Shown: positions 40,056 to 49,309, numbered from the stretch's first letter. The stretch: DNA of 52,514 nt from Azoarcus sp. Aa7 (GCF_014822185.1 NZ_QVLR01000096.1:1-52514); one strand, 5' to 3'. Notes: generated by a model from the sequence alone, not told the origin. Numbers and translations are program-made.

Positions 40056-41789
40056 TCAGCCCTTGGCCTTGGCCCACGAGTCCTTCAGCGTCACGGTGCG
40101 GTTGAACACCGGCGCGCCGGCCTGCGAATCCACGCGGTCGGCGACGAAGTAGCCGTGGCGCTCGAACTGGAAACGCTCCTCGGGGGCAGCGTTGCGCAGG
40201 GCAGGTTCCAGCACCGCGCGGATCGTGCGCTTGGAGTCGTAGTTGAGGTCGTCGAGGAAGCTGCGTTCGAAATCCTCGGGATCGCCCTCGCGGCGGTTGC
40301 CGGGGTAGGGGTGCGCGAACAGGCGGTCGTAGAGGCGCACTTCGGCCTCGTAGCCGTGCGCGACCGACACCCAGTGCAGGTTGCCTTTGACCTTGACGCT
40401 GTCGGCGCCCGGCGTGCCCGACTTGGTGTCCGGCAGATACTCGCACAGCACGGCCGTCACCTTGCCGTCGGCGTCCTTCTCGCAACCCGTGCATTTCACG
40501 ACGTAGCCATAGCGCAGGCGCGCCATGTTGCCGGGGTAGAGGCGGTGGAAGCCCTTCACCGGCGTTTCCATGAAGTCCTCGCGCTCGATCCACAGCTCGC
40601 GCGAGAACGGCATCTCGCGCTTGCCCAGCTCGGGCTTGAGCGGATGGTTCGGCGCCTCGCACAGCTCGCTCTGGCCTTCCGGGTAGTTCGTGATCACGAG
40701 CCTGAGCGGGTCGAGCACGGCGACGCGGCGCTCGGCGGCCTCGTTGAGGTCCTCGCGCATGCATTCCTCGAGCACGCTGAAGTCGATCCATGTATCCGAT
40801 TTGGTGACGCCGATGCGTTCGGCGAAGAGGCGGAAGCCGGCGGCCGTGAAGCCGCGGCGGCGCGCGCCGACGAGGGTCGGCAGGCGCGGATCGTCCCAGC
40901 CCGACACGTGGTCTTCCTCGACCAACTGGATCAGTTTGCGCTTCGACAGCACCACGTAGCTCAGGTTGAGGCGCGCGAACTCGATCTGCTGCGGCAGCGG
41001 GCGCGGGAACAAACCACTCGTCGCGAGCGCATCCAGCAGCCAGTCGTAGAAGGGGCGTTGGTCCTCGAATTCGAGCGTGCAGATCGAGTGCGTGATGCCC
41101 TCGATCGCGTCCTCGATCGGGTGCGCGAAGGTGTACATCGGGTAGATGCACCACTTGTCGCCCGCGCGGTGGTGGTGCGCCTTGCGGATGCGGTAGATCG
41201 CCGGGTCGCGCAGGTTGATGTTGGGCGAGGCCATGTCGATCTTCGCGCGCAGCACATGCTCGCCGTCGGCGAATTCACCGGCGCGCATGCGGCGGAAGAG
41301 ATCGAGGTTCTCCTCGACGCTGCGGCTGCGGTAGGGGCTCTCGCGCCCCGCCTCGGTCAGGGTGCCGCGGTAGGCGCGCATCTCCTCGGCGGACAGCGAC
41401 TCCACGTAGGCCTTGCCGGCCGTGATCAGGTACTCGGCGCACTCGTACATCCTGTCGAAGTAGTCGGACGCGAAGTACAGGTGCTTGCCCCAATCGAAGC
41501 CGAGCCAGCTCACCGCCTCGACGATGGAGTCGACGTACTCCTGCTCCTCCTTCTCCGGGTTGGTGTCATCGAAGCGCAGGTGGCATACGCCGGCGTAGCT
41601 CTGCGCCAGGCCGAAGTTCAGGCAGATCGACTTGGCGTGACCGTAGTGCAGGTAGCCGTTCGGCTCGGGCGGGAAGCGGGTCTCGACCCGTCCGCCCCAT
41701 TTGCCGCTCCGGATGTCCTCGTCGATGATGTTGCGGATGAAGTTGCTCGCGGGCGCTGCGGCGGCACCGGATTTCGGAGTGTCGGACAC
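40056..41789 (-). CDS. glnS: Glutaminyl-tRNA synthetase
   Basis: A 577-residue class I synthetase. The HIGH motif is HYGH (residues 48-51, within PEPNGYLHYGHAKS), VLSKRKL is the KMSKS equivalent, and the C-terminal anticodon-binding barrels follow in normal order. It charges tRNA-Gln with glutamine. GTG 41789 is the start (MSDTPKSG) with GAGG nine bases upstream. A good -10 box TAAAAT lies on the minus strand at 41840-41835, giving a leader of about 40 bases. Confidence 0.97.
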   Translation of the reverse strand: MSDTPKSGAAAAPASNFIRNIIDEDIRSGKWGGRVETRFPPEPNGYLHYGHAKSICLNFGLAQSYAGVCHLRFDDTNPEKEEQEYVDSIVEAVSWLGFDWGKHLYFASDYFDRMYECAEYLITAGKAYVESLSAEEMRAYRGTLTEAGRESPYRSRSVEENLDLFRRMRAGEFADGEHVLRAKIDMASPNINLRDPAIYRIRKAHHHRAGDKWCIYPMYTFAHPIEDAIEGITHSICTLEFEDQRPFYDWLLDALATSGLFPRPLPQQIEFARLNLSYVVLSKRKLIQLVEEDHVSGWDDPRLPTLVGARRRGFTAAGFRLFAERIGVTKSDTWIDFSVLEECMREDLNEAAERRVAVLDPLRLVITNYPEGQSELCEAPNHPLKPELGKREMPFSRELWIEREDFMETPVKGFHRLYPGNMARLRYGYVVKCTGCEKDADGKVTAVLCEYLPDTKSGTPGADSVKVKGNLHWVSVAHGYEAEVRLYDRLFAHPYPGNRREGDPEDFERSFLDDLNYDSKRTIRAVLEPALRNAAPEERFQFERHGYFVADRVDSQAGAPVFNRTVTLKDSWAKAKG

Positions 41790-41834
41790 GGGGAAAAGCC
41801 TCGATTCAAAGGGCGAAAATTGCGTGAATCCGCG

Positions 41835-41840
41835 ATTTTA
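41835..41840 (-). promoter_or_regulatory. Candidate -10 box of glnS
   Basis: Minus-strand TAAAAT in the context CGCTAAAATCGC, about 46 bases before the glnS GTG. No strong -35 is visible. Confidence 0.45.
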
Positions 41841-42018
41841 GCGCGTCGGCGCCCGGAATGAGCCTCCGGCGCCGGCTTGGGCGTCGTGTGCGGTCCTCGC
41901 TGGGCTAGAATTCCATCCGATTGCCATTCACTGGACGACCCATGCATTTCAGCCGAATCGGCCGGCGCGGCGAGCACCCGATGCCCGGAAGCGCCCTCAC
42001 TTGCACGGCGGCCGGGCG

Positions 42019-42417
42019 ATGAGCGCACCGCTGGCGACCCTCCCCGCATTCGCGGCGATCGGTATCGGCGCAGCGGTCGGCGCGTGGCTGCGCTGGGGGC
42101 TGGGCCTGCTGCTTAACCCGCTCTTCCTGGTGATTCCGCTCGGCACGCTCTCCGCGAACCTGCTCGGCGGTCTGCTGATGGGCGCGGCGCTGGCGTGGAT
42201 CCATGCGGTGCCGGAAATGTCGCCGACCGTGCGCCTGATGTTGACGACCGGATTCCTCGGTGGCCTCACGACCTTCTCGACCTTCTCCGCGGAAGGCCTG
42301 CACCTCGTGCAGCGCGGCGAGTGGGCCTGGCTCGCGCTGCACACGCTGCTGCACGTCGCCGGTTCCCTGCTGATGGCCTGGGCTGGCTACGCGGCCTTCA
42401 ACGCCTGGCGCGGCTGA
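42019..42417 (+). CDS. crcB: Fluoride channel CrcB/Fluc
   Basis: A 132-residue four-helix membrane protein that exports fluoride as a dual-topology dimer. The diagnostic GGLTTFSTFSAE is present, with GTLSANLLGG and a first-helix GAWLRWGLG. ATG 42019 gives the family length; TTG 42001 is an in-frame alternative. TAGAAT at 41906-41911 is a plausible -10 box. I searched the 229-base leader for the fluoride (crcB) riboswitch consensus and did not see it. The gene converges on the flavoprotein gene with 15 bases between. Confidence 0.93.
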   Translation: MSAPLATLPAFAAIGIGAAVGAWLRWGLGLLLNPLFLVIPLGTLSANLLGGLLMGAALAWIHAVPEMSPTVRLMLTTGFLGGLTTFSTFSAEGLHLVQRGEWAWLALHTLLHVAGSLLMAWAGYAAFNAWRG

Positions 42418-42432
42418 TCGCGCTCGATCTGT

Positions 42433-43716
42433 TCACTCGCGACCGGCCAGCCAGTCGGCCGCGCCCAGCCCCGCGGCCCGCCCCGTCGCGAAACACGCGG
42501 TGAGCAGGTAGCCGCCCGTCGGCGCCTCCCAGTCGAGCATCTCGCCGCAGCAGAACACGCCGGGGAGCGCACGAAACATGAGGCGGTCGTCGAGCGCTTC
42601 GAACAGAACGCCGCCCGCGCTGCTGATCGCCTCGTCGAGCGGGCGCGGCGCGGCAAGCGCGATCGGCAGGGCCTTGATCGCGGCGGCGAGGCGTTCCGGC
42701 GCCGCGAAGTCGTCCTTCGCCACACATTCGCGCAGCAGGCCCGCCTTCACCCCGTCGATGCCCGCCTTGCTCTGCAGGTGGCTTGCCATCGAGCGCGATC
42801 CGCGCGGGCGCGCGAGGTCCGCAGCGAGGCGCTCCAGGCTGCGCCCGGGCGCGAGATCGAGGTACAGCGTCGCCGAACCCGCTGCCGCGATCGTGTCGCG
42901 CAGCGGCGCAGATAGTGCGTAGATCAGCCCGCCCTCGATGCCGGTCGCCGAGATCATACATTCGCCCGCGCGCTCGTGCGTCTGCCCGCGGGCATCGGTG
43001 ACGCGCGCCGCGACCGATTTCACCGGCGCGCCGACGAAGCGGTCGAGGAGATGCGCGCTCCAGCCGGGCGCCGCGTTGCCGGCCAGCTGACCGACGTCGA
43101 AGCCGCAGTTCGCCGGCCGTAGCGCGGCGACCTCCACGCCACGTTGCGCGAGCCACGGCATCCAGGCCCCGTCCGAGCCGAGCTTCGCCCAGCTGCCGCC
43201 GCCCAATGCGAGGATCACCGCGTCGGCCGCGACACGGCACTCGCCCTCGGGCGTCACGAAGCGCAGGCCGCGTGTCGGGTTCTTTTCCCCGCCTTCCCAG
43301 CCCAGCCAGCGATGCCGCACGTGCAGGCGCACTCCCGCCTGCCGCAGGCGGTGCAGCCACGCGCGCAGCAGCGGTGCCGCCTTCATCGCGGTCGGGAACA
43401 CGCGTCCCGAGCTGCCGACGAAGGTCTCGATCCCGAGTTGCCGCGCCCACGTGCGCAACTCCCCCGCACCGAAGCGGCCGAGAAGCGGCGCGAGCTCCGA
43501 TTGCCGTTCGCGGTAGCGCGTGACGAAGGTCTCGGGCGGCTCCGAATGGGTGAGGTTCAGCCCGCCGATGCCCGCGAGCAGGAACTTGCGCCCCGGCGAA
43601 GGCATCGCGTCATACACGTCTACGGTGAAGCCGCGGTCCGCGAGCATCTCCGCCGCCATCAGCCCCGCCGGTCCGGCTCCGATCACCGCGACCCGCAGCG
43701 CAGTCGTGTCGCTCAT
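42433..43716 (-). CDS. BaiN/HI0933-like FAD flavoprotein (TIGR03862 type)
   Basis: A 427-residue flavoprotein. The N-terminal dinucleotide motif VIGAGPAGLMAAEML (GxGxxG), KFLLAGIGGLNLTH and the C-terminal FCCGEMLDWEAPTGGYLLTACFATGRAAG are typical of the HI0933/YhiN group, whose activity is unsettled. The RVFPTAMKAAPLLRAWL variant fits the TIGR03862 branch. ATG 43716 has AGGAG at eight bases and overlaps the stop of the glycosylase gene in ATGA, so the two are translationally coupled. Confidence 0.88.
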   Translation of the reverse strand: MSDTTALRVAVIGAGPAGLMAAEMLADRGFTVDVYDAMPSPGRKFLLAGIGGLNLTHSEPPETFVTRYRERQSELAPLLGRFGAGELRTWARQLGIETFVGSSGRVFPTAMKAAPLLRAWLHRLRQAGVRLHVRHRWLGWEGGEKNPTRGLRFVTPEGECRVAADAVILALGGGSWAKLGSDGAWMPWLAQRGVEVAALRPANCGFDVGQLAGNAAPGWSAHLLDRFVGAPVKSVAARVTDARGQTHERAGECMISATGIEGGLIYALSAPLRDTIAAAGSATLYLDLAPGRSLERLAADLARPRGSRSMASHLQSKAGIDGVKAGLLRECVAKDDFAAPERLAAAIKALPIALAAPRPLDEAISSAGGVLFEALDDRLMFRALPGVFCCGEMLDWEAPTGGYLLTACFATGRAAGLGAADWLAGRE

Positions 43717-44207
43717 CGCGCGAGCTCCTGCCAGGCCGCGAGCTTCGTCGCATACGACCAGGACGCGTTCGCCGGACTCGTCGACGGCAGCCGCAGCCAG
43801 GCGATGCGGTCTTCGAGCCCGGGTGCGACGTGCCGCCGGAACAGCGTCGCCGCCGCCGTGCCGTTGAGGAACACGCGGACGATTCCCGGATGCGCGGCGA
43901 AAAAGGCGGCGAAATCGTTCACTTCCATCGACTCGATTTCGATGTCTGCATCCAGACTGCCCTTGCGCCGGCACGCGCCGAGCACGTCCCACAGCGCATA
44001 ACCGCGTTCGGCGAAGAGCCGCGCACGCTCCGCATACGGCAGCGCCGCATCGATGCCCAGAACCGCACCCACGATGGGCCAGAAGCCGTTGCGCGGATGC
44101 GCGTAGTACTGTCCCGCCGCGAGCGAAGCCGCACCCGGCATGCTGCCCAGGATCAGGGTGTGAGCATGCGGCAGGGCGATCGGCGGAAAACCTTCGAGTC
44201 GGGACAT
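43713..44207 (-). CDS. DNA-deoxyinosine (hypoxanthine) glycosylase, UDG superfamily
   Basis: A 164-residue uracil-DNA-glycosylase-fold protein. The first motif LILGSMPGAASLAAGQYYAHP and the following NGFWPIVG, the NGTAA segment in the middle, and the last motif LPSTSPANA match the TIGR04274-type hypoxanthine DNA glycosylase. It would begin base-excision repair of deaminated adenine. ATG 44207 (MSRLEG) gives the family length; the longer upstream frame has no homology. It is coupled to the flavoprotein gene downstream. Confidence 0.85.
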   Translation of the reverse strand: MSRLEGFPPIALPHAHTLILGSMPGAASLAAGQYYAHPRNGFWPIVGAVLGIDAALPYAERARLFAERGYALWDVLGACRRKGSLDADIEIESMEVNDFAAFFAAHPGIVRVFLNGTAAATLFRRHVAPGLEDRIAWLRLPSTSPANASWSYATKLAAWQELAR

Positions 44208-44348
44208 CGGATGGCGGGTTGCACGCGGGGGAAACGGCTCGCACGGTACCGAGCCGAGCCTTGTCCCGCAAGATGCGCCTGTCGAAGGATAGTTTGCCGA
44301 CGCGGCCGGTCGAACGATTGTCTCATCCGAGGAGACAAGGAGGTCGCA

Positions 44349-44945
44349 ATGAACACCCACAACTTACCCAAGATGTTGTACTCGTATTCGGAGGGCTGGC
44401 AGGACCTGATCCAGGTGCATCCGACCGTCGCCAAAATCTTCACGATGTACGTGATGCCGATGTCGCTGATTCCGCCGGCGATGTTCCTGTACTCGATGTT
44501 CGCCACGCCGGGCGCGGTATTCCCGGAACTGGTGCCGCACATCAGCGTCGGCGAGGCGCTCGCCGCGGCGGTCGCGTTCTATGCCGCGGAACTGGCGATG
44601 GTCGCGCTGATGGCTTCCATCATCCAGCAGATGGGCGACGTCGTGGACGCCAAGCCGCCGTACTCCGAGTCCTTCATCCTCGCCGCGGTCGCGCCGACCC
44701 CGTTGTGGCTCTCCGCGCTGGCGCTGTTCATCCCCTTCGCGTGGGTGGCAGGGATCGTCGTCGCGCTCGCGTGGGTCGCCTCGGCGGCGCTGATCTATCA
44801 CGGCGTTTACCCGCTCTTCAAGCTCGATGACCGGAGCAAGTCGCGTCTGATGGGCTCCTTCGTGCTCACGGCGGGCGTCATCGCGTGGGGTGCCCTGCTG
44901 GTCGTGCTCGCGCTAGCGATGAGCATGATCGTCGGTTTGCGCTGA
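44349..44945 (+). CDS. Yip1-domain (DUF1282) membrane protein
   Basis: A 198-residue inner-membrane protein with about five hydrophobic segments (roughly 30-52, 65-95, 108-132, 135-155 and 170-197). The opening KMLYSYSEGWQDLIQVHPTVAKIF and PPYSESFILAAVAPTPLWLS are typical of the bacterial Yip1 group. The function is unknown. A strong AAGGAGG is five bases before the ATG. A GC-rich hairpin follows the stop. Confidence 0.88.
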   Translation: MNTHNLPKMLYSYSEGWQDLIQVHPTVAKIFTMYVMPMSLIPPAMFLYSMFATPGAVFPELVPHISVGEALAAAVAFYAAELAMVALMASIIQQMGDVVDAKPPYSESFILAAVAPTPLWLSALALFIPFAWVAGIVVALAWVASAALIYHGVYPLFKLDDRSKSRLMGSFVLTAGVIAWGALLVVLALAMSMIVGLR

Positions 44946-44959
44946 GCGCCTGACCCGCG

Positions 44960-44982
44960 CCCGGCGCGATACCGGCGCCGGG
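44960..44982 (+). terminator. GC-rich hairpin after the Yip1 gene
   Basis: CCCGGCGC (44960-44967) and GCGCCGGG (44975-44982) make a perfect 8-bp stem with a 7-base loop, 14 bases past the stop. There is no T-tract. Confidence 0.45.
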
Positions 44983-45015
44983 TGCCCTTGCTGCGGCCGG
45001 TGCCCGACGTTCTGG

Positions 45016-45021
45016 CATAAT
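45016..45021 (+). promoter_or_regulatory. Candidate -10 box of hrpA
   Basis: CATAAT in the context TCTGGCATAATCGCC. A start near 45028 would put the following hairpin at the very 5' end of the transcript. Confidence 0.5.
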
Positions 45022-45033
45022 CGCCGCACTTTT

Positions 45034-45064
45034 CCCACGGCGCCGCCGGTGCCGGGGATTTTTT
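45034..45064 (+). terminator. Terminator-like hairpin in the hrpA leader
   Basis: CGGCGCC-GCC-GGTGCCG (45038-45054) forms a 7-bp stem with one G-T pair, extendable by CCC/GGG across a bulged A (45034-45057), and is followed by A and six T residues (45059-45064). It precedes the hrpA ATG at 45091 by 27 bases. Because the Yip1 gene already has its own hairpin and a -10 box intervenes, it may act as an attenuator of hrpA; readthrough termination from the Yip1 gene is the alternative. Confidence 0.6.
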
Positions 45065-45090
45065 CGTTAACCGTTCGCCCGCGTCGCCGG

Positions 45091-48000
45091 ATGCAGGCGC
45101 CTTCCGACGACTCGAGATTGACCGCTACCGACCCCCGCCAGGCCAGCGCGCGCGGGCGCGATGATTTTTCCGACTGCCTCACCGCCGACCGCCTGCGCCT
45201 GCGCCGGCTCGCGCGCGATCTGGGCCGCAATCAGGGGGCGAAGCGCGAGCGCCTGCAGGCCGACCTGGACGCGCTGCGCGCTCGTTCGCGCGCAACGCTC
45301 GCCGAACGCCAGGCCCGCCTGCCGAAGCCCGACTTTCCCGCTGAACTCCCCGTCACGCAGCGGCGCGACGAGATCGCCAAGGCCATCGCCGCCCACCAGG
45401 TCGTCATCGTCTGCGGGGAAACCGGCTCCGGCAAGACCACCCAGCTGCCCAAGATCTGCCTCGCGCTCGGCCGCGGCGCCGCCGGCCTCATCGGCCACAC
45501 CCAGCCTCGCCGCCTCGCCGCGCGCGCCACTGCGACCCGCATCGCGCAGGAGCTGAAGAGCGAACTCGGCCAGGCCGTCGGTTACAAGATCCGCTTCACC
45601 GACCGCCTCAGCGAGTCGAGTTGCATCAAGCTGATGACCGACGGCATCCTGCTCGCGGAGACGCAGGGCGACCCCTCGCTGGCGGCCTACGACACGCTGA
45701 TCATCGACGAGGCCCACGAGCGCAGCCTCAACATCGACTTCCTGCTCGGCTACCTCAGGACCCTGCTGCCGCGCCGTCCCGACCTGAAAGTCATCGTCAC
45801 CTCGGCGACGCTCGACGCCGACCGCTTCGCCCGCCACTTTGCTGCGCCGGACGGCAAGCCCGCCCCGGTCATCGAAGTCTCCGGCCGCCTTTATCCGATC
45901 GAGCTGCGCTATCGTCCAGTCGAATCCGACGACGAACCGGCACAGGAGTCCCGCCGCCCCGGCGCCGACCGCCGCAAGGATCGCGACCTCTACGACGCGA
46001 TCGTCGACGCCGTCGACGAGGCGCACCGCAGCGGTCCCGGCGACACCCTGGTGTTCCTGCCCGGCGAGCGCGAGATCCGCGAAGCCACCGAAGCCCTGCG
46101 CAAGGCCCATCACGCCGCCGGCACCGAAATCCTGCCGCTCTACGCGCGCCAGTCCGCTCAGGATCAGGCGCGCGTCTTCGCGCCCGGCAAGGGCCGCCGC
46201 GTCGTGCTCGCGACCAACGTCGCCGAGACCTCGCTCACCGTGCCCGGCATCCGCTACGTCATCGACACCGGCCTCGCGCGGGTCAAGCGCTACTCGCACC
46301 GCAACAAGGTCGAGCAGCTGCAGGTCGAGAAGGTCGCCCAGTCGGCCGCCAAGCAGCGGGCGGGGCGCTGCGGCCGCGTCATGGACGGCGTCTGCTTCCG
46401 CCTCTACGACGAGGACGACCTCGGCAAGCGCCCCGCGCACACCGACCCCGAGATCCTGCGCTCCTCGCTCGCGGGCGTGATCCTGCGCATGAAGTCGCTG
46501 CGCCTCGGCGCCGTCGAGGACTTCCCTTTCATCGACGCGCCGCTGCCGCGCATGATCGCCGACGGTTACCAGCTCCTCACCGAGCTCGGCGCGGTCACCG
46601 ATGACGACGCGCGCGAGCTCACGCCGACCGGCGTCGAACTCGCCAAGCTCCCGCTCGACCCCAAGATCGGCCGCATGATCCTCGCCGCGCGCGATCGCGG
46701 CTGTCTCGCCGAAGTTCTCGTCATCGCCGCCGCCCTGTCGACGCAGGACCCGCGCGAGCGCAATCCGGAAAGCCCTGGCGCTGCCGACCAGGCGCACGCG
46801 AAGTTCCGCGGTGGCGAGCAGGATCAGCACTCCGAGTTCCTGTGGTACTGGAACCTGTGGAAAGCCTGGACGGAAGTGCTGCGCCACGAGACCGGCAGCA
46901 AGCAGAAAGCGTGGGCGAAGCAGCATCACCTGTCGTACATGCGGCTGCGCGAATGGCGCGACGTCCATGCGCAGCTGCACACCTTGTGCACCGAGCACGG
47001 CTGGAAGGAGAGCGACAAGCCCGCGCACTACGAAGCCCTCCACAAGGCGCTCCTTGCGGGCCTGCTCGGCCATGTCGGCTGCAAGATCGAGGACGCCAGC
47101 GGCCCCCAGGCCGGCAGCTATCTCGGCGCGCGTGGCATCAAGTTCTGGCCGCATCCCGGTTCGGCGCTCGCGAAGAAGGCCGGCAAGTGGATCGTCTGTG
47201 CCGAACTCGTGGACACCTCGCGCCTCTTCGGCCGCTGCCTCGCGAAGATCGAGCCCGAATGGCTCGAGGAAGTCGGCGCCCATCTCATCAAGCGCCAGGT
47301 CTATGAGCCGCACTGGTCCAAGGCCACCGGCGCCGCGCGCGCCTGGGAGCGCGGCACGCTCCACGGCCTCGTCCTCTACGCGCGCCGCGGCGTCGGCTAT
47401 CGCGACACCGACCCGAAACTGTGCCGTGAGCTCTTCATCCGCGAAGGCCTCGTGCAGGGCGAAATCGCCGAAGGTCCGGCTCGCAGCATGCCCTTCCTGC
47501 AGCACAACCGCCGCCTTGTCGCCGAGATCGAACGCCTCGAACACAAGTCCCGCCGCCCCGACGTGCTGGTCGACGAAGAGCTGATCCACGCGTTCTACGA
47601 GGCCAAGCTGCCGGAAGGCATCCTCGACCTCACGAGCTTCGAGGCCTGGCGCAAGCAGGCCGAGAAAGCCGAGCCCAAACTGCTGCACCTCTCGCGCGAC
47701 CAGCTGATGCGCCACGAGGCCGAAGGCATCACCACCGACCGCTTCCCGGCGAACTTCGAAGTCCTCGGCCAGAAGCTCAAGCTCACCTATCTCCACCAGC
47801 CAGGCGAAGCCGACGACGGCGTCACGCTCACCGTCCCGCTCGCGATGCTTAACCAGATCCCGGCGAACCGCTGCGAGTGGCTCGTGCCCGGGTTGCTGGA
47901 AGAGAAGGTCGCTGCGCTGCTGCGCACCGTGCCGCAAAAGCACCGCCACCGCCTGCAGCCCATCTCCGAAAGCGCCGCGGCCTTCATGGAGCACTTCGAC

Positions 48001-49206
48001 GCCGGCGAATGGGATACCGACGAGCCGCTCTTGCGCGCCCTGCAGCGCTTCGTCGAGGAGCGCGTATCGCTCAAGCTGCCGATGGAATCCTTCCGTGCGG
48101 AAAACCTCAATCCGCACTGCTTCATGAACTTCCGCGTCATCGACGAGCACGGCCGCGTGCTGGGCCAGTCGCGCAACCTCGCAGAACTGCGCACACGGCT
48201 GCGCGACCAGGTCGCCGAGCGCTTCCGCGGCGCGCGTATCGCGATGCCGGAAGTCCAGGCGCCTAAAACTGCAGCACCTTCGGCCGCACCGGCGAGAGGG
48301 CAGGTGGGGCAGGGCGCTCCGGTGAAGCCTGCCGCCGAATCGTCCATCGCCCAGCTCTCCGGCATCACCGCCTGGACTTTCGGCGAGCTGCCCGAACTCC
48401 TCGAAGTCAAGGTCGCCGGCCGCGAAGTCATCGGCTTTCCCGCCCTGCACGACGACGGCGACAGCGTCTCGTTGCGCCCCTTCGACACCCCGGAGGAAGC
48501 GGCGAAGGTCCATCGCAGGGGCCTCGCCCGTCTCTTCGCGCTCACGCTCAAGGATCAGGTCCGCGCGATCGAAAAGCTCCCCGGTCTGCGCGAGCTCGCG
48601 CTCGCCTTCATCCCCTTCGGCACCGAAGCCGAGCTCAAGGCGCAGCTCGTCGCCGCGACCCTCGCGCGCACTTGCCTGCTCGACCCCCTCCCCGCCGATG
48701 CCGCAAGCTTCGAGCGGCGCTGCACCGAATCCAAGCCGCGCATCACCCTGATCGCGCAGGAATTCATGCGCCTCGCGGTCGGCCTCATCGCCGAGCACTC
48801 CTCGCTGCAGAAACGCCTCACCGGCCTCAAGGGCTTCCCCGAAGTTGCCGCCGACATCCAGACCCAGGTGCGCGAGCTGATGCCCAAGGACTTCCTCGTC
48901 GCCTTCCCGTGGGAGCGCCTCGCGCACTTCACCCGCTACCTCAAGGCCGCAGGCGTGCGCCTCGACAAACTGCGCAACAACCCCGCGCGCGACGCCCAGC
49001 TCCTCGCCGACTGGCGCGGCCTCGCCCAGCCCTTCGAGCGCGAGCGGTTGGCCAAGCGCAAGGCCGGTGTCGACGACCCGGGCCTCGACGAATTCCGCTG
49101 GCTGCTCGAAGAGCTGCGCGTCGGTCTCTTCGCTCAGGAGCTCAAGACCCCGATGCCGATGTCGGTAAAGCGTCTGCAGAAGATCTGGGACGCGCGCCCG
49201 CGCTGA
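45091..49206 (+). CDS. hrpA: ATP-dependent RNA helicase HrpA
   Basis: A 1371-residue DEAH-box helicase. Walker A GETGSGKTTQLPK at about 109-121, DEAH at 206-209, SATLDADRF, then QRAGRCGR motif VI, the winged-helix and ratchet region (HA2, about 450-560), an OB-fold region, and a long C-terminal DUF3418 domain (to the end), as in E. coli HrpA. It remodels RNA, with roles in fimbrial mRNA processing and in stalled-ribosome rescue reported for homologues. ATG 45091 (MQAPSDDS) lies after the leader hairpin; GTG 45049 is in frame but inside the hairpin. Confidence 0.96.
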   Translation: MQAPSDDSRLTATDPRQASARGRDDFSDCLTADRLRLRRLARDLGRNQGAKRERLQADLDALRARSRATLAERQARLPKPDFPAELPVTQRRDEIAKAIAAHQVVIVCGETGSGKTTQLPKICLALGRGAAGLIGHTQPRRLAARATATRIAQELKSELGQAVGYKIRFTDRLSESSCIKLMTDGILLAETQGDPSLAAYDTLIIDEAHERSLNIDFLLGYLRTLLPRRPDLKVIVTSATLDADRFARHFAAPDGKPAPVIEVSGRLYPIELRYRPVESDDEPAQESRRPGADRRKDRDLYDAIVDAVDEAHRSGPGDTLVFLPGEREIREATEALRKAHHAAGTEILPLYARQSAQDQARVFAPGKGRRVVLATNVAETSLTVPGIRYVIDTGLARVKRYSHRNKVEQLQVEKVAQSAAKQRAGRCGRVMDGVCFRLYDEDDLGKRPAHTDPEILRSSLAGVILRMKSLRLGAVEDFPFIDAPLPRMIADGYQLLTELGAVTDDDARELTPTGVELAKLPLDPKIGRMILAARDRGCLAEVLVIAAALSTQDPRERNPESPGAADQAHAKFRGGEQDQHSEFLWYWNLWKAWTEVLRHETGSKQKAWAKQHHLSYMRLREWRDVHAQLHTLCTEHGWKESDKPAHYEALHKALLAGLLGHVGCKIEDASGPQAGSYLGARGIKFWPHPGSALAKKAGKWIVCAELVDTSRLFGRCLAKIEPEWLEEVGAHLIKRQVYEPHWSKATGAARAWERGTLHGLVLYARRGVGYRDTDPKLCRELFIREGLVQGEIAEGPARSMPFLQHNRRLVAEIERLEHKSRRPDVLVDEELIHAFYEAKLPEGILDLTSFEAWRKQAEKAEPKLLHLSRDQLMRHEAEGITTDRFPANFEVLGQKLKLTYLHQPGEADDGVTLTVPLAMLNQIPANRCEWLVPGLLEEKVAALLRTVPQKHRHRLQPISESAAAFMEHFDAGEWDTDEPLLRALQRFVEERVSLKLPMESFRAENLNPHCFMNFRVIDEHGRVLGQSRNLAELRTRLRDQVAERFRGARIAMPEVQAPKTAAPSAAPARGQVGQGAPVKPAAESSIAQLSGITAWTFGELPELLEVKVAGREVIGFPALHDDGDSVSLRPFDTPEEAAKVHRRGLARLFALTLKDQVRAIEKLPGLRELALAFIPFGTEAELKAQLVAATLARTCLLDPLPADAASFERRCTESKPRITLIAQEFMRLAVGLIAEHSSLQKRLTGLKGFPEVAADIQTQVRELMPKDFLVAFPWERLAHFTRYLKAAGVRLDKLRNNPARDAQLLADWRGLAQPFERERLAKRKAGVDDPGLDEFRWLLEELRVGLFAQELKTPMPMSVKRLQKIWDARPR

Positions 49207-49258
49207 CGCGGCTCTTTGATTTGGTGAGATTTTCCTGTTAATCTGATCGGCTTCCCTT

Positions 49259-49285
49259 GCTCTACCGGTTCGCATGCCGGGGAGC
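49259..49285 (+). promoter_or_regulatory. Candidate S6:S18 leader hairpin of rpsF
   Basis: GCTCT-A-CCGG (49259-49268), loop TTCGCATG, CCGG-GGAGC (49277-49285) form a stem interrupted at an A, in the rpsF leader 24 bases before the ATG. A hairpin with CCG elements in this position is known to bind the S6:S18 pair and control rpsF operons in many bacteria; the match here is by eye. Confidence 0.4.
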
Positions 49286-49309
49286 TGTCATCAACCGCAA
49301 GGAGTTTCC

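Noticed and set aside
41790-42018. Possible fluoride riboswitch before crcB
   Set aside because: The conserved pseudoknot segments of the crcB motif could not be found; only a -10-like box and a GC-rich hairpin (41847-41874) are present.
45067-49275. A 1402-residue open frame on the minus strand across hrpA
   Set aside because: It is the exact antisense of a full-length, motif-complete HrpA; such long counter-frames are expected in DNA this GC-rich. No ribosome binding site or recognisable domain.
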